36,511 nucleotides of DNA from Streptomyces sp. DI166 (GCF_900091315.1 NZ_FLSP01000087.1:1-36511); one strand, 5' to 3'; shown: positions 1 to 10,504, numbered from the stretch's first letter. Numbers and translations: made by a program. Notes: a model not told the origin generated them from the letters alone.

Positions 1-925
1 CGTCGGCGCCGGGCACGAATTCCAGGAAGTAGTGCAGGACGGCGGGGATGATGCCGGCGGCGCCGTTGGTGGGAGCGGTGACGACTCGGCCGCCTGCGGC
101 GTTCTCCTCGTTGACGGCCATGGCGTAGAGGGTGATCCACTCCATGGCGAGGGCCTGGGGGTCGCCCTCGGAGCGGAGCTTGCGGGCGGTGGTGGCGGCG
201 CGGCGCTTGACGCGCAGGCCGCCGGGGAGGATGCCCTCGCGGGTCATGCCGCGCTGGACGCAATCGCGCATGACGCGCCAGATCTCCAGCAGGCCCGCGC
301 GGATCTCGTCCTCGGTGCGCCAGGCGCGTTCGTTCTCCAGCATCAGGGCGGAGATCGACAGGCCGGTCTCGCGGGTGAGGCGGAGCAGTTCGTCGCCGGT
401 GCGGAAGGGGTACTTCAGGACCGTGTCGTCGAGTTTGATGCGGTCGGCGCCGACCGCGTCCTCGTCGACGACGAAGCCGCCGCCGACGGAGTAGTAGGTC
501 TTCGACAGCAGCTCGGTGCCGTCGGCGTCGTGGGCCCATATCGTCATGCCGTTGGCGTGGTACGGCAGGGCCTTGCGCCGGTGCAGGACCAAGGCGTCGG
601 CAGCGAAGGGGATGTCGTGCTCGCCGAGCAAACGCAGCCTGCCCGAGGACTTGATCTCCTCGACCCGGTCGTCGGCCGTCTCCACGTCCACGGTGCGCGG
701 CGAGGCGCCCTCAAGGCCGAGGAGCACCGCCTTCGGGGTGCCGTGGCCGTGGCCGGTCGCGCCCAGCGAGCCGTACAACTCGGCCCGCACGGTGGCCGTT
801 CGGTGCAGTACGCCGTCCTGTCGCAGCCGGGCGGCGAACAGCCCGGCCGCACGCATCGGGCCCACGGTGTGGGAACTGGACGGGCCGATGCCGATGGAGA
901 ACAGGTCGAAGACGCTGATTGCCAC
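1..925 (-). CDS. sdaA: L-serine ammonia-lyase (serine dehydratase), C-terminal part outside window
   Basis: Converts L-serine to pyruvate and ammonia in the cytosol, the last step of the betaine-glycine-serine-pyruvate route. About 308 residues are visible. They begin VAISVFDL and carry the family's substrate-binding motif GPSSSHTVGPMRA near residue 15, and later AVNEENAAGGRVVTAPTNGAAG. Single-chain SdaA proteins are about 455 aa, so the C-terminal third, which holds the Fe-S cysteines, lies left of the window. The GTG start at 925 is chosen because a GGAG sits 6 nt upstream and the ATG at 930 is out of frame. It follows glyA by 62 bp in the same direction and is probably the third gene of gbcA1-glyA-sdaA. 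Confidence 0.93.
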   Translation of the reverse strand, partial: MAISVFDLFSIGIGPSSSHTVGPMRAAGLFAARLRQDGVLHRTATVRAELYGSLGATGHGHGTPKAVLLGLEGASPRTVDVETADDRVEEIKSSGRLRLLGEHDIPFAADALVLHRRKALPYHANGMTIWAHDADGTELLSKTYYSVGGGFVVDEDAVGADRIKLDDTVLKYPFRTGDELLRLTRETGLSISALMLENERAWRTEDEIRAGLLEIWRVMRDCVQRGMTREGILPGGLRVKRRAATTARKLRSEGDPQALAMEWITLYAMAVNEENAAGGRVVTAPTNGAAGIIPAVLHYFLEFVPGAD

Positions 926-987
926 GCCATGCTCCGTGGGAAGAGGCGGGGCGTGCCGCACGGTCCCGGCACGCCGCGCGGAACGGA

Positions 988-2243
<1,256 letters not shown>

Positions 2244-2247
<4 letters not shown>

Positions 2248-3386
2248 CGGCTCTCTCCTCCGGTGCGGGCGTCGAGCTTGCTCAGGAGCCAGGTGTGGAA
2301 CTCGCCGATGTGGTGCTCGCTGGGCACCAGGACGCCGCCCTTGGCGTACGCCTTGGAGGACATGGCGGGCTGGGTGCGCTCGCAGGCGTCGAAGTCCTGC
2401 TGGTTGACCCGGTGGAAGAGCTCCACGGAACGGTCCACGTCCTTGCCGCCCTCCACGACGTGCGGCAGGTACAGCCAGTCGCACTCGACGACCGTGCGGT
2501 CGGCCGCCATCGGGTACATGCGGTGGAGGATCACGTGGTCGGGCACGAGGTTGACGAAGACCTGCGGGCGGACGGTGATCGCGTAGTAGCGGCGGTCCTG
2601 GTCCTCGGCGACCCCGGGGATGCGGTCGAGTCCTTCGGAGCCGTCGACCGTGAAGCCCTGGATCTCCTCGCCGAACTCGGCGCCGTGGCCGACGTAGTAC
2701 TGGGCCGCGTAGCCGTCCGCGAACTCCGGAAGCACCTCGGTGAGTTCGGGGTGGATCGTGGCGCAGTGGTAGCACTCCATGAAGTTCTCGATGACGAGCT
2801 TCCAGTTGGCCTTCACGTCGTAGGTGATCCGGCGGCCCACCTTCAGGTCCTCGATGCCGTAGCGCTCGATGGATTCCAGGTCACCGAGGCGTTCGACGAT
2901 CGCGCCCTGTACGTCGGTCTCGAAGGAGGGCGGTTCGTCGGCGAGGCAGACCCACACATAGCCGAGCCATTCGCGCACGTGGACGCCCACCAGGCCGTAC
3001 TCGGTGCGGTCGATGTCCGGCATGGAGGTCAGGTTGGGGGCGGCGACGAGCCTGCCGTCCAGACCGTAGGTCCAGGCGTGGTAGGGGCACTGGAAGGCGC
3101 GCTTGACCTCACCCGACTCCTCCAGGCAGAGCTTGGCGCCGCGGTGCCGGCAGATGTTGAGGAAGGCCCGTACGGAGCCGTCCCGGGAGCGGGAGACCAG
3201 CACGCTCTCGCGGCCCACCTGGTAGGTGCGGAAGGCACCGGGCCTGTCCAGGTCGGCGGCGCGGGCCACGCAGAACCACATGGCCTCGAAGATCCGCTCC
3301 TGCTCCTGGGCGAAGACCTCGGGGTCGGTGTAGTACTCGCCGGACAGCGTGGGGATCAGGCTGGGCGGCAGGTTCGTGAGGGTCAT
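2244..3386 (-). CDS. gbcA: Rieske non-heme iron oxygenase, glycine betaine monooxygenase-like (copy 1)
   Basis: A 380-aa oxygenase component of the GbcA/CntA quaternary-ammonium family. The expected reaction is glycine betaine to dimethylglycine plus formaldehyde. The Rieske cluster ligands are C79/H81 (CRHRGA) and C100/H103 (CPYHAW). The mononuclear iron site is N201-x2-E204-x2-H207-x4-H212, with an acidic ligand near D331-D333. A glutamate rather than aspartate at 204 is the pattern I associate with CntA/GbcA enzymes. It is first in the operon gbcA-glyA-sdaA and divergent from iclR copy 1. A paralogue at 23335-24465 is about 80% identical by hand alignment. No reductase is adjacent; electrons probably come from the ferredoxin and reductase at 24596-26118. 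Carnitine or stachydrine are possible alternative substrates. Confidence 0.9.
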
Positions 3387-3447
3387 CGGGTCACCTTCGG
3401 GGAGTGTCGGACGCGCACGCGGCGAGGGTGGGTCTCCTTCAAGCGAA

Positions 3448-3522
3448 GTTGCGAATCATGCAACTACCTTCGCTATAAGCAACGATCGCTCAAACTGTCC
3501 CGTCGCGGACACCCACTGTCAA
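3448..3522 (-). promoter_or_regulatory. Promoter and tandem 17-bp operators of gbcA1-glyA-sdaA
   Basis: On the minus strand TTGACA (3522-3517) is followed after 17 bp by GACAGT (3499-3494). Two operator sites then begin at 3483 and 3464, exactly 19 bp apart. The second, GTTGC-ATGATTC-GCAAC (3464-3448), is a perfect match to the inverted-repeat arms; the first keeps GTTGC and loses the distal arm. Here the sites start 10 bp after the -10, further downstream than at most promoters of the set. Confidence 0.72.
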
Positions 3523-3637
3523 GAGGTGAAGTGGAACCGTGCGCCGCTCTTCCGCCCGCGCACGCGGGGGCCCTAGGGTGCGGAGGGGCGGAACGGCACC
3601 GGGAAGAGGGCCGATCGGCCCAAGTCATCCGCCACCC

Positions 3638-3664
3638 GTTGCGTATAGTTGCGCCATGAGCAAC
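3638..3664 (+). promoter_or_regulatory. Leaderless promoter and autoregulatory operator of iclR copy 1
   Basis: The -10 hexamer TATAGT (3644-3649) ends 6 nt before the ATG at 3656, so transcription should begin at or next to the A of ATG. A perfect GTTGC-GCCATGA-GCAAC site spans the start codon (3648-3664), with an extra GTTGC at 3638-3642. No convincing -35 is visible. Binding at this site would block the gene's own promoter. Confidence 0.7.
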
Positions 3665-4453
3665 TACACCGCAGATAGCGAAACAGCGGCTCCCGCGGTG
3701 AACGGGGTGCAGTCCGTCGACCGCGCGGTCAGCGTCCTGGAGATCCTCGCCCGGCGCGGCGAGGCGGGCGTCAGCGAAGTGGCCGCCGAGATCGACGTCC
3801 ACAAGTCGACCGCGTTCCGGCTGCTCGGCGCCCTGGAGGCGCGCGGACTGGTCGAGCAGGCCGCCGAGCGCGGCAAGTACCGGCTGGGCTTCGGCATCGT
3901 GCGGCTGGCCGGCGCGGTCACGGGACGGCTGGACATCACCCAGCAGGGCCGCCCGGTGTGCGAGCGGCTCGCCGAGGAACTGGGCGAGACCGTCAACATC
4001 GCGGTGCTGCAGGAGCACTACGCCGTCAACCTGTACCAGGTGCGCGGTCCGGGCGCGGTCGGCACCCACAACTGGGTCGGCCAGCTCACCCCGGTCCACG
4101 CCACGTCGAGCGGCAAGATCCTCCTCGCCCACCTCCCGGACAAGGAGCGCGCCGCGGTGCTCGCGGCCTCGGGCACGCGGAAGCTCACGGCGCACACCCT
4201 GACCACCAAGGCCAGGCTGGAGAAGGACCTCGCGCTGGCGCGCGAACGCGGGTACGCGGTGGCGCTGGAGGAGTTGGAGATCGGGCTGCACGCCATGGCC
4301 GCCCCGATCCGCTCCCGCGACGGCGAGGTCATCGCCGCGATCAGCGCCTCCGGCCCCACCTACCGCTTCACCGAGGAGCGCATGGCGGAGCTGGCCCCGG
4401 TACTGATCGAGGGCGCGGACGAGATCAGCCGCCGGATGGGCTACCTGGGCTGA
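3656..4453 (+). CDS. IclR-family transcriptional regulator (copy 1)
   Basis: A 265-aa protein with an N-terminal winged helix-turn-helix (VQSVDRAVSVLEIL, then VSEVAAEIDVHKSTAFRLLGALEARGLVEQ, about residues 18-70) and a C-terminal IclR effector domain. The start is the ATG at 3656, giving MSNYTADSE. It aligns without length change to the second regulator at 22536 (MSNYSPETE), also 265 aa and about 80% identical. It is divergent from gbcA1 and convergent with soxG. The 17-bp site over its start codon recurs in nine other promoter regions of the window. The inference is that it is a repressor of the betaine/C1 regulon, with betaine, dimethylglycine or a related metabolite as inducer. The effector cannot be read from sequence. 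Confidence 0.93.
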   Translation: MSNYTADSETAAPAVNGVQSVDRAVSVLEILARRGEAGVSEVAAEIDVHKSTAFRLLGALEARGLVEQAAERGKYRLGFGIVRLAGAVTGRLDITQQGRPVCERLAEELGETVNIAVLQEHYAVNLYQVRGPGAVGTHNWVGQLTPVHATSSGKILLAHLPDKERAAVLAASGTRKLTAHTLTTKARLEKDLALARERGYAVALEELEIGLHAMAAPIRSRDGEVIAAISASGPTYRFTEERMAELAPVLIEGADEISRRMGYLG

Positions 4454-4477
4454 GGCCTGGCCGGCGGCCGTCCTCGC

Positions 4478-5089
4478 TCAGACGTACTCCGTCGCCGCGT
4501 CGAGCAGCCAGTCCGCCAGATAGCCCGCGAACGTCGAGCGCACCAGCACCCAGAAGCCCGCCCGTGGTTCGTCCCGGGCGACCAGGACGACCTGGGTGCG
4601 GCCGAGCGTCGTCTGGGCGCAGCGTCCGGGGCCGAAGGCCCGTGGGTGCAGGTCGAGCGAGCAGCCGTGGGCGAGCAGGTCGTGCGCGCGCGGGCCGCTG
4701 ACCAGGAGCGTGGTGCGCTGGGCGGACACGTCCACGACGGACACCGGCTCCTCCCCCGCGGCCTGCCGGACACGGCCCTCCAGCTCCTGCTCGCAGCCGG
4801 GCCGCCCGACCAGCAGCCACTCGTCCGGGCCGAGCCACAGTACGGTCAACTCCCCGGAGCGGACCACGGTGTTGGGCTGGAGGGGCAGTTGCAGGTCCAG
4901 GGCCAGCCCGACGGCCTCCGCCGCCGCGCCCTTGGCGTCGAGGCGCACGGTGAGCTGGGTCAGGAAGGGCAGCTCCGCGAGCCGGATCGCGCCGCGGGAG
5001 GCGCGGGTCGCGGCGGCCAGGCGGTCGGCGGCGTGGGACAGCGGGCTGCGCGGCAGGGCGGTGGTGGCGGCAGGCGTGGTCTCAGCCAT
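4478..5089 (-). CDS. soxG: Sarcosine oxidase gamma subunit
   Basis: A 203-aa small subunit of heterotetrameric sarcosine oxidase, homologous to GcvT-like folate-binding domains. Visible features are LTVRLDAKGAAAEAVG, VVRSGELTVLWLGPDEWLLVG and the C-terminal FWVLVRSTFAGYLADWLLDAA. The complex demethylates sarcosine to glycine, passing the methyl group to THF. The ATG at 5089 overlaps the last 8 bases of the soxDA reading frame, so the two are translationally coupled. It is the last gene of dmgO-folD-soxB-soxDA-soxG and ends 24 bp from the convergent iclR copy 1. Confidence 0.93.
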   Translation of the reverse strand: MAETTPAATTALPRSPLSHAADRLAAATRASRGAIRLAELPFLTQLTVRLDAKGAAAEAVGLALDLQLPLQPNTVVRSGELTVLWLGPDEWLLVGRPGCEQELEGRVRQAAGEEPVSVVDVSAQRTTLLVSGPRAHDLLAHGCSLDLHPRAFGPGRCAQTTLGRTQVVLVARDEPRAGFWVLVRSTFAGYLADWLLDAATEYV

Positions 5090-8000
5090 CGCGGCGGGCT
5101 CCCTCGGGGTCGTAGAGGACGGGGCTCGCGACGGTCACCGGAACCAGTCGCTCGCCCACGGGGGCGTACAGGCGCTCGCCGATACGGTCCCGGCCGCCCT
5201 TGACCAGGGCGAGTGCGAACGTCCGGCCCAGGGCCGCGCTGCGGTAGCTGGACGTCACATGGCCGAGCATCGGCACGGGCGGGGCGGGCAGCACACTGGC
5301 GGCGATCAGATGGGTGCCCTCCGGGAGGAGGGTGCCGGGGTCCTCGGGGAGGAGTCCGACCAGGTGCTTGCGGTCGGGGCGGGCGGTGTCGGCGCGGGCG
5401 TAGGAGCGCTTGCCGATGAAGTCCCGCTTCTTCTTCGACACCACCCAACTCATGCCCAGGTCCTGGGGGGTCACGGTGCCGTCGGTGTCCTGGCCGATGA
5501 TCGGGTAGCCCTTCTCGGCCCGCAGGACATGCATGGTCTCCGTGCCGTACGGGGTGATGCCGTACGGGGCGCCGGCCTCGTACACCGCCTCCCACAGCGC
5601 GAGTGCCCGCCACGGTGACACATTGATCTCGTAGGCGAGTTCACCGGAGAAGCTGATCCGGCAGACCCGGGCGGGGATCCCGGCGACGGTGGCGTCCCGC
5701 CACGCCATGAACGGGAAGTCCTCGTTGGACACGGCCAGTCCGGGCGCGAGGGAAGCGAGGATGGTACGGGACTTCGGGCCGACCAGGGCGACGGTGGCCC
5801 ACTGTTCGGTGACCGACGTGCAGTGCACCCTCAGCTCCGGCCACTCGGTCTGCAGCCACTCCTCCATCCATTCCAGTACGGCGGCGGCGTTGCCGGTCGT
5901 CGTGGTGGTGAGGAAGCGGTCCTCGGCGACGCGGAGGACCGTGCCGTCGTCGAAGACCATGCCGTCCGGACGGCACATGACGCCGTAGCGGACCATGCCG
6001 ACCTTCAGGGTGCTCATCATGTTGGTGTAGAGCCGGTCCAGGAAGACCCCGGCGTCCGGGCCCTGTACGTCGATCTTGCCGAGCGTGGAGGCGTCCATGA
6101 AACCGACGCTCTCCCGGGTGGCCCGGCATTCGCGCAGGACCGCGGCCTCCATGTCCTCGCCGTCCCGCGGGTAGTACCAGGGGCGCTTCCACTGGCCGAC
6201 GTTCTCGAACAGCGCGCCGTGCGCGACATGCCACTCGTGCAGGGCGGTCGTACGGACCGGGTCGCTCAGCGTGCCCCGGTCGCGGCCCGCAAGCGCGGCG
6301 AAGGAGACCGGCGTGTACGGCGGGCGGAAGGTGGTGGTGCCGAGTGCCGAGATGTCCACGCCGAGCAGTTCGGCCACCACGCCGCTGGCCAGGACGCCGG
6401 AGGTCTTGCCCTGGTCGTTGGCGGTACCGGCCGTGGTGTAGCGCTTGGTGTGCTCCACCGAGCGCAGTCCGGCGCCGGTCGCGCGGGCCAGGTCGGCCAC
6501 GGTGACGTCGCGTTGCAGGTCGACGAAGCGCGGGGCTTCGGCGGGGCCGCCGGGGACGACGTACACGTGCATGGGCGGGGTCGGGGTGGGCCGCGGGGGT
6601 ACGTGCGGCAGGCTCGGTGTCCGCGGTGTGTAGCCCTCGGCCGCCACGGCCCGCGCCCCGGCCGCCGCGCCCTGTACGAGCGCGTCCGCCAGGTCGAACA
6701 CCCCGCTCGCGGCGCCCGCCACCTCGGCCGCCTGGCGGCAGGTGTCGGGGACGAAGGTGCCCAGGGCCTCGTCGTGGCGGAGCTTGCCGCCGGACTGGCT
6801 GAACAGGTGCGCGACCGGGTTCCAGCCGCCGGAGACCAGGAGCAGGTCGGCGGCGAACTGGCGGCGGCCGGTGGCCTCTCCGTACGGTGCCACGGTCACG
6901 GCGGTGAGGCGGGCCCCGCCCTCCGTGCCGGTGACCGCGTGGCCGGGGAGCACCTCGATGCCGGCCGCTCTTGCCCGGTCGGCCCACTCGCCCGGGTCCG
7001 GGCGGGTGTCGACGATCGCGGTGACGCCCAGGCCGGCGTCGGCGAGGTCCAGGGCGGCCTCGTACGCGCTGTCGTTCGTCGTGAACACCACCGCGTGGCG
7101 GCCGGGGAGGGCGCCTTGGCGGTTGACGTGGGTGCGGGCCGAGGCGGCCAGCATGATGCCGGGGCGGTCGTTGTCAGGGAACGCGAGGGAGCGTTCGTGG
7201 GCGCCGGTGGCCAGGACCACGTGGCGGGCGCGGATGCGCCAGACGCGTTCGCGGGCCATGTGGGCGGGGGCTGCCGCGCCCAGGTGGTTGGTGCGGCGCT
7301 CCACCGCCAGGAGGTGGTTGTCGTCGTAGTAGCCGAAGACCGTCGTGCGGGGGAGGAAGCGGAACTCCGAGGCGGCTTCCAGGCGTTCGCGGGTCTGCTG
7401 GACCCAGTCGAGGTGTTCGGCCGTGCCGAGGAAGCTGCCGCCGGGTTCGGGGTTCTCGTCTGCGAGGACGACCCGGGCGCCGGTGCTCGCCGCCGCGGCG
7501 GCTGCGGCCAGGCCTGCGGGGCCCGCGCCGACCACGAGTAGGTCGCAGTGGGTGTGTACGGCGTCGTAGCGGGCCGGGTCGGGGGTGGTGGCCAGGCGGC
7601 CCTGGCCGGGGAGGCTGGTGGCGACGAGGCCGTCGTACAGCTCGACCGTTGTCGCGGGGAGCATGGGCTCGGGGAAGGGTTCCTCGATCTGGACGACGGC
7701 GTTGGGCTCTTCCGGGCCTGCGGAGAAGATGCCTCTGGGGCGGGCGAGTTTGATGCTGGTCGCTGCCGCGATGACGCCGTTGGCGAGGAGGGCGGAGGCG
7801 AGGGTGTCGCCCCTGTAGCCCTGGTACTCGGTGCCGTCGAAGGTGAAGGTGAGGGGGGTGCTGCGGTCGATTCGGCCGCGGGTGGGGTGGCGGAACGGCT
7901 GGGTTTCCTCGCCCCCGCCGCCCCTACCCGTTCCCGTCCCCTGGGGGCTGCCGCCCCCGGACCCCCGCTGGCCGGCCTGAACGGCCTCGCCCTCGAACGC

Positions 8001-8339
8001 CGGACGGGCTGGATCATGCTGACCGGCGTGAGAAGACACCGCCGAAACAGTCGGCCTCGGTTCCGATGTTTCCGGGCGTGTCTCGCCCGTTCTGTACACC
8101 GTCAGGATTTCGTTCGTCGACGTGTCCCGGACCGCGTTGAACCAGCGGCGGCAGCCCGCCGTGTGGGTCCAGCGTTCGGCGAAGGGGCCCTTGGGGTTGT
8201 CGCGGAAGAAGAGGTAGTGGGCCCACTCCTCGTCGGTGAGGGTGGACGGGTCCTCGGGGTAGGGCACATGGGCCTGGCCGCCGTAGTGGAACTCGGACTC
8301 GTCGCGGGGCCCGCACCACGGGCAGGGGATGAGCAGCAT
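5082..8339 (-). CDS. soxA: Fused sarcosine oxidase delta-alpha subunit
   Basis: A single 1085-aa reading frame joins two normally separate subunits. Residues 1 to about 90 are SoxD, with all four zinc ligands at the family positions (C6, C9, H59, C63). Residues of about 91-147 are a Gly/Pro-rich linker with no homology I recognise. SoxA starts near residue 148 (FRHPTRGRIDR) with its Fer2-like N-terminal fold, a dinucleotide site GAGPAG (271-276), and a C-terminal GcvT/aminomethyltransferase domain from about 710. No ATG, and only one GTG (8039) without a good ribosome site, lies between the two parts. Initiation there would give a separate SoxA of 985 aa. The linker DNA is an interspersed repeat (7915-8017). 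The ATG at 8339 has GGAG 7 nt upstream. Confidence 0.93.
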   Translation of the reverse strand: MLLIPCPWCGPRDESEFHYGGQAHVPYPEDPSTLTDEEWAHYLFFRDNPKGPFAERWTHTAGCRRWFNAVRDTSTNEILTVYRTGETRPETSEPRPTVSAVSSHAGQHDPARPAFEGEAVQAGQRGSGGGSPQGTGTGRGGGGEETQPFRHPTRGRIDRSTPLTFTFDGTEYQGYRGDTLASALLANGVIAAATSIKLARPRGIFSAGPEEPNAVVQIEEPFPEPMLPATTVELYDGLVATSLPGQGRLATTPDPARYDAVHTHCDLLVVGAGPAGLAAAAAAASTGARVVLADENPEPGGSFLGTAEHLDWVQQTRERLEAASEFRFLPRTTVFGYYDDNHLLAVERRTNHLGAAAPAHMARERVWRIRARHVVLATGAHERSLAFPDNDRPGIMLAASARTHVNRQGALPGRHAVVFTTNDSAYEAALDLADAGLGVTAIVDTRPDPGEWADRARAAGIEVLPGHAVTGTEGGARLTAVTVAPYGEATGRRQFAADLLLVSGGWNPVAHLFSQSGGKLRHDEALGTFVPDTCRQAAEVAGAASGVFDLADALVQGAAAGARAVAAEGYTPRTPSLPHVPPRPTPTPPMHVYVVPGGPAEAPRFVDLQRDVTVADLARATGAGLRSVEHTKRYTTAGTANDQGKTSGVLASGVVAELLGVDISALGTTTFRPPYTPVSFAALAGRDRGTLSDPVRTTALHEWHVAHGALFENVGQWKRPWYYPRDGEDMEAAVLRECRATRESVGFMDASTLGKIDVQGPDAGVFLDRLYTNMMSTLKVGMVRYGVMCRPDGMVFDDGTVLRVAEDRFLTTTTTGNAAAVLEWMEEWLQTEWPELRVHCTSVTEQWATVALVGPKSRTILASLAPGLAVSNEDFPFMAWRDATVAGIPARVCRISFSGELAYEINVSPWRALALWEAVYEAGAPYGITPYGTETMHVLRAEKGYPIIGQDTDGTVTPQDLGMSWVVSKKKRDFIGKRSYARADTARPDRKHLVGLLPEDPGTLLPEGTHLIAASVLPAPPVPMLGHVTSSYRSAALGRTFALALVKGGRDRIGERLYAPVGERLVPVTVASPVLYDPEGARRDG
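7915..8017 (-). repeat. Streptomyces-type interspersed repeat inside the soxD-soxA junction
   Basis: The minus strand reads ATCCAGCCCGTCCGGCG, TTCGAGGGCGAGG, then a G-rich stretch holding the hairpin GGGGGC-GGCA-GCCCCC-like core, and ends in a GGGGCGGCGGGGG run. From memory this closely resembles a short repeat found between genes across Streptomyces genomes. It contains no stop in the soxDA frame and is translated as the linker. I cannot count its copies elsewhere from this window. Confidence 0.6.
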
Positions 8340-8366
8340 GGGTCGGCTCCAAAGCGTCCAGTGGTC

Positions 8367-9599
8367 CTAGTGGGCCACCGCGGCCGCGCCGTGCTCGTCG
8401 ACGAGCGCGCCGGTGGTGAAACGGTCGAGCGAGAAGGGGGCGTTCAGGGGGTGGGGCTCGTCCTCGGCGATCGTGTGGGCGTAGACCCACCCGACACCCG
8501 GCGTCGCCTTGAAGCCGCCCGTTCCCCAGCCGCAGTTGAGGTACAGGTTCTCCACCGGGCTGAGGCCCACGATCGGTGAGGCGTCGGGGCTGACGTCGAC
8601 GATGCCGCCCCAGGTGCGCAGGACGTGGGCGCGGGCGAAGACCGGGAAGAGTTCCAGGGCCGCCGACATCTGTTCCTCGATGATGTGGAAGGCCCCGCGC
8701 TGGGTGTACGAGGTGTACGCGTCGATGCCCGCGCCCATCACCAGCTCGCCCTTGTGCGCCTGGCTGACGTAGACGTGGACCGCGTTGGACATGACCACGG
8801 TCGGGTGGATCGGTTCCAGGAGTTCCGAGACCAGGGCTTGCAGCGGGTGGCTCTGCAGGGGGAGGTCGATGCCCGCCATCGCCGCGAGGACCGACGTGTG
8901 GCCCGCCGAGCACAGGGCCACCTTGCCCGCCGCGATCGGGCCCCGGGTCGTCCGTACGCCGACCACCCGGCCCCCGTCCACGTCCAGGCCCGTGACCTCG
9001 CAGTTCTGGATGATGTCGATGCCGGCCGCGTCCGCGGAGCGGGCCAGGCCCCAGGCGACGTAGTCGTGCTTGGCGATGCCGGCGCGGGGCTGGTAGGTGG
9101 CGCCCAGGACCGGATAGCGCACGTCCTGGGAGGTGTTGACGATCGGGCAGACCTCCTTGACGCCGTCCGCGTCCAGCCATTCCGCGTCGACGCCGTTGAG
9201 CCGGTTGGCCTCCACGCGGCGCACGCTGTCGCGGACGTCCTGGAGGCTGTGGGCGAGGTTCAGCACGCCTCGCTGGGAGAAGAGGATCGGGTAGTCCAGC
9301 TCGTCGGCCAGGCCCTCCCAGAGTTTCAGGGCGTGCTCGTAGATGCCGGCGCTCTCGTCCCAGAGGTAGTTGGAGCGGATGATCGTGGTGTTGCGCGCCA
9401 TGTTGCCGCCCGCCAGCCAGCCCTTCTCCAGTACGGCGACGTTGGTGATGCCGTGGTTGCGGGCGAGGTAGTGGGCGGTGGCCAGGCCGTGGCCGCCGCC
9501 TCCGACGATCACCACGTCGTACGAGCGCCTGGGGTCGGGGTTGCGCCAGAGGAAGTCGGGGTGGTCGGGGAGGTCGGCGCCGGGGGTGCGGGGGCTCAT
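8367..9599 (-). CDS. soxB: Sarcosine oxidase beta subunit
   Basis: A 410-aa DAO-family flavoprotein carrying the sarcosine-oxidising site of the tetrameric enzyme. The N-terminal FAD-binding motif is VVIVGGGGHGLATAHYL (29-45). H178 in AGIAKHDYVAWG sits where heterotetrameric enzymes carry the covalent FMN histidine (His173 in the studied enzymes). The typical beta-subunit start with FLWRNPDPRRSYDVVI is intact. The ATG at 9599 has GGGAG 7 nt upstream. It lies between folD (31 bp) and soxDA (27 bp) in one operon, so methylene-THF made by the oxidase has FolD made beside it. Confidence 0.95.
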   Translation of the reverse strand: MSPRTPGADLPDHPDFLWRNPDPRRSYDVVIVGGGGHGLATAHYLARNHGITNVAVLEKGWLAGGNMARNTTIIRSNYLWDESAGIYEHALKLWEGLADELDYPILFSQRGVLNLAHSLQDVRDSVRRVEANRLNGVDAEWLDADGVKEVCPIVNTSQDVRYPVLGATYQPRAGIAKHDYVAWGLARSADAAGIDIIQNCEVTGLDVDGGRVVGVRTTRGPIAAGKVALCSAGHTSVLAAMAGIDLPLQSHPLQALVSELLEPIHPTVVMSNAVHVYVSQAHKGELVMGAGIDAYTSYTQRGAFHIIEEQMSAALELFPVFARAHVLRTWGGIVDVSPDASPIVGLSPVENLYLNCGWGTGGFKATPGVGWVYAHTIAEDEPHPLNAPFSLDRFTTGALVDEHGAAAVAH

Positions 9600-9630
9600 C
9601 GGACGGCTCCCTCGGTCAGCGGGGTCGGGT

Positions 9631-10491
9631 TCATAGGGCGTTCGCGTTTCTCTCGGCGGCCTCGACGACGTTGGCGAGCAGCATCGCCCTGGTCATGGGG
9701 CCCACGCCGCCGGGCATCGGGGCGAGCCAACCGGCGACCTGGGCGGCGTCCGGGTGGATGTCGCCGACCAGGCCCTGGTCGGTGCGGGTGATGCCGACGT
9801 CGAGGACGGCGGCGCCGGGGCGCAGCATGTCCTTGCCGACCAGGCCGGGCGAGCCCGCGGCGGCGATGACGATGTCGGCCTCGCGGACGTGCCAGGCCAG
9901 GCCCTTGGTGCCGGTGTGGCAGAGGGTCACGGTGGCGTTCTCGGAGCGGCGGGTGAGGAGCAGGCCGATGGGGCGGCCCACGGTGATGCCCCGCCCGATG
10001 ACGCAGACGCGTGCTCCGGCGATCGGCACCCGGTACCGGCGGAGCAGTTCGACGATGCCGCGCGGGGTGCAGGGCAGGGGCGCCTCGACGCCGAGGGCGA
10101 GTCGGCCGAGGTTGACGGGGTGCAGACCGTCGGCGTCCTTGGCCGGGTCCATGCGTTCCAGTACGGCGTTGGCGTCCAGGTGGCGCGGGAGCGGGAGTTG
10201 GACGATGTAGCCGGTGCAGGCCGGGTCGGCGTTGAGTTCGTCGATGACGTCCTCGACCTGGCGCTGGGTGGCGTCGGCGGGCAGGTCGCGGCGCAGGGAG
10301 GCGATGCCGACCTGCGCGCAGTCGCGGTGCTTTCCGGCGACGTAGGCGTGGCTGCCGGGATCGTCGCCGACCAGGACGGTGCCGAGGCCCGGCGGGCGGC
10401 CGGTGGTGGCGGTCAACTTGGCGACGCGCTCGGCGAGTTCGCGGCGGATGTCGGCGGCGGTCGCCCTGCCGTCGAGCAGTTGCGCTGTCAT
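9631..10491 (-). CDS. folD: Methylene-THF dehydrogenase / methenyl-THF cyclohydrolase
   Basis: A 286-aa bifunctional FolD that oxidises 5,10-methylene-THF to 10-formyl-THF via methenyl-THF. The catalytic YVAGKHRDC (Y and K), the motif TGYIVQLPLPRHLD, the aspartate region DPAKDADGLHPVNLGRL and the Rossmann segment VIGRGITVGRPIGLLL are all present. It lies 13 bp after dmgO and 31 bp before soxB, between the two enzymes that generate methylene-THF, so it is probably a pathway-dedicated copy. ATG at 10491, preceded by GGGGGAG. Confidence 0.96.
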   Translation of the reverse strand: MTAQLLDGRATAADIRRELAERVAKLTATTGRPPGLGTVLVGDDPGSHAYVAGKHRDCAQVGIASLRRDLPADATQRQVEDVIDELNADPACTGYIVQLPLPRHLDANAVLERMDPAKDADGLHPVNLGRLALGVEAPLPCTPRGIVELLRRYRVPIAGARVCVIGRGITVGRPIGLLLTRRSENATVTLCHTGTKGLAWHVREADIVIAAAGSPGLVGKDMLRPGAAVLDVGITRTDQGLVGDIHPDAAQVAGWLAPMPGGVGPMTRAMLLANVVEAAERNANAL

Positions 10492-10504
10492 CGGTCTCCC
10501 CCGG

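Noticed and set aside
8037..8039. GTG as an independent start for SoxA
   Set aside because: The nearest GAGG is about 15 nt away and the first ~45 residues would be repeat-derived. It remains possible but weaker than the fusion.
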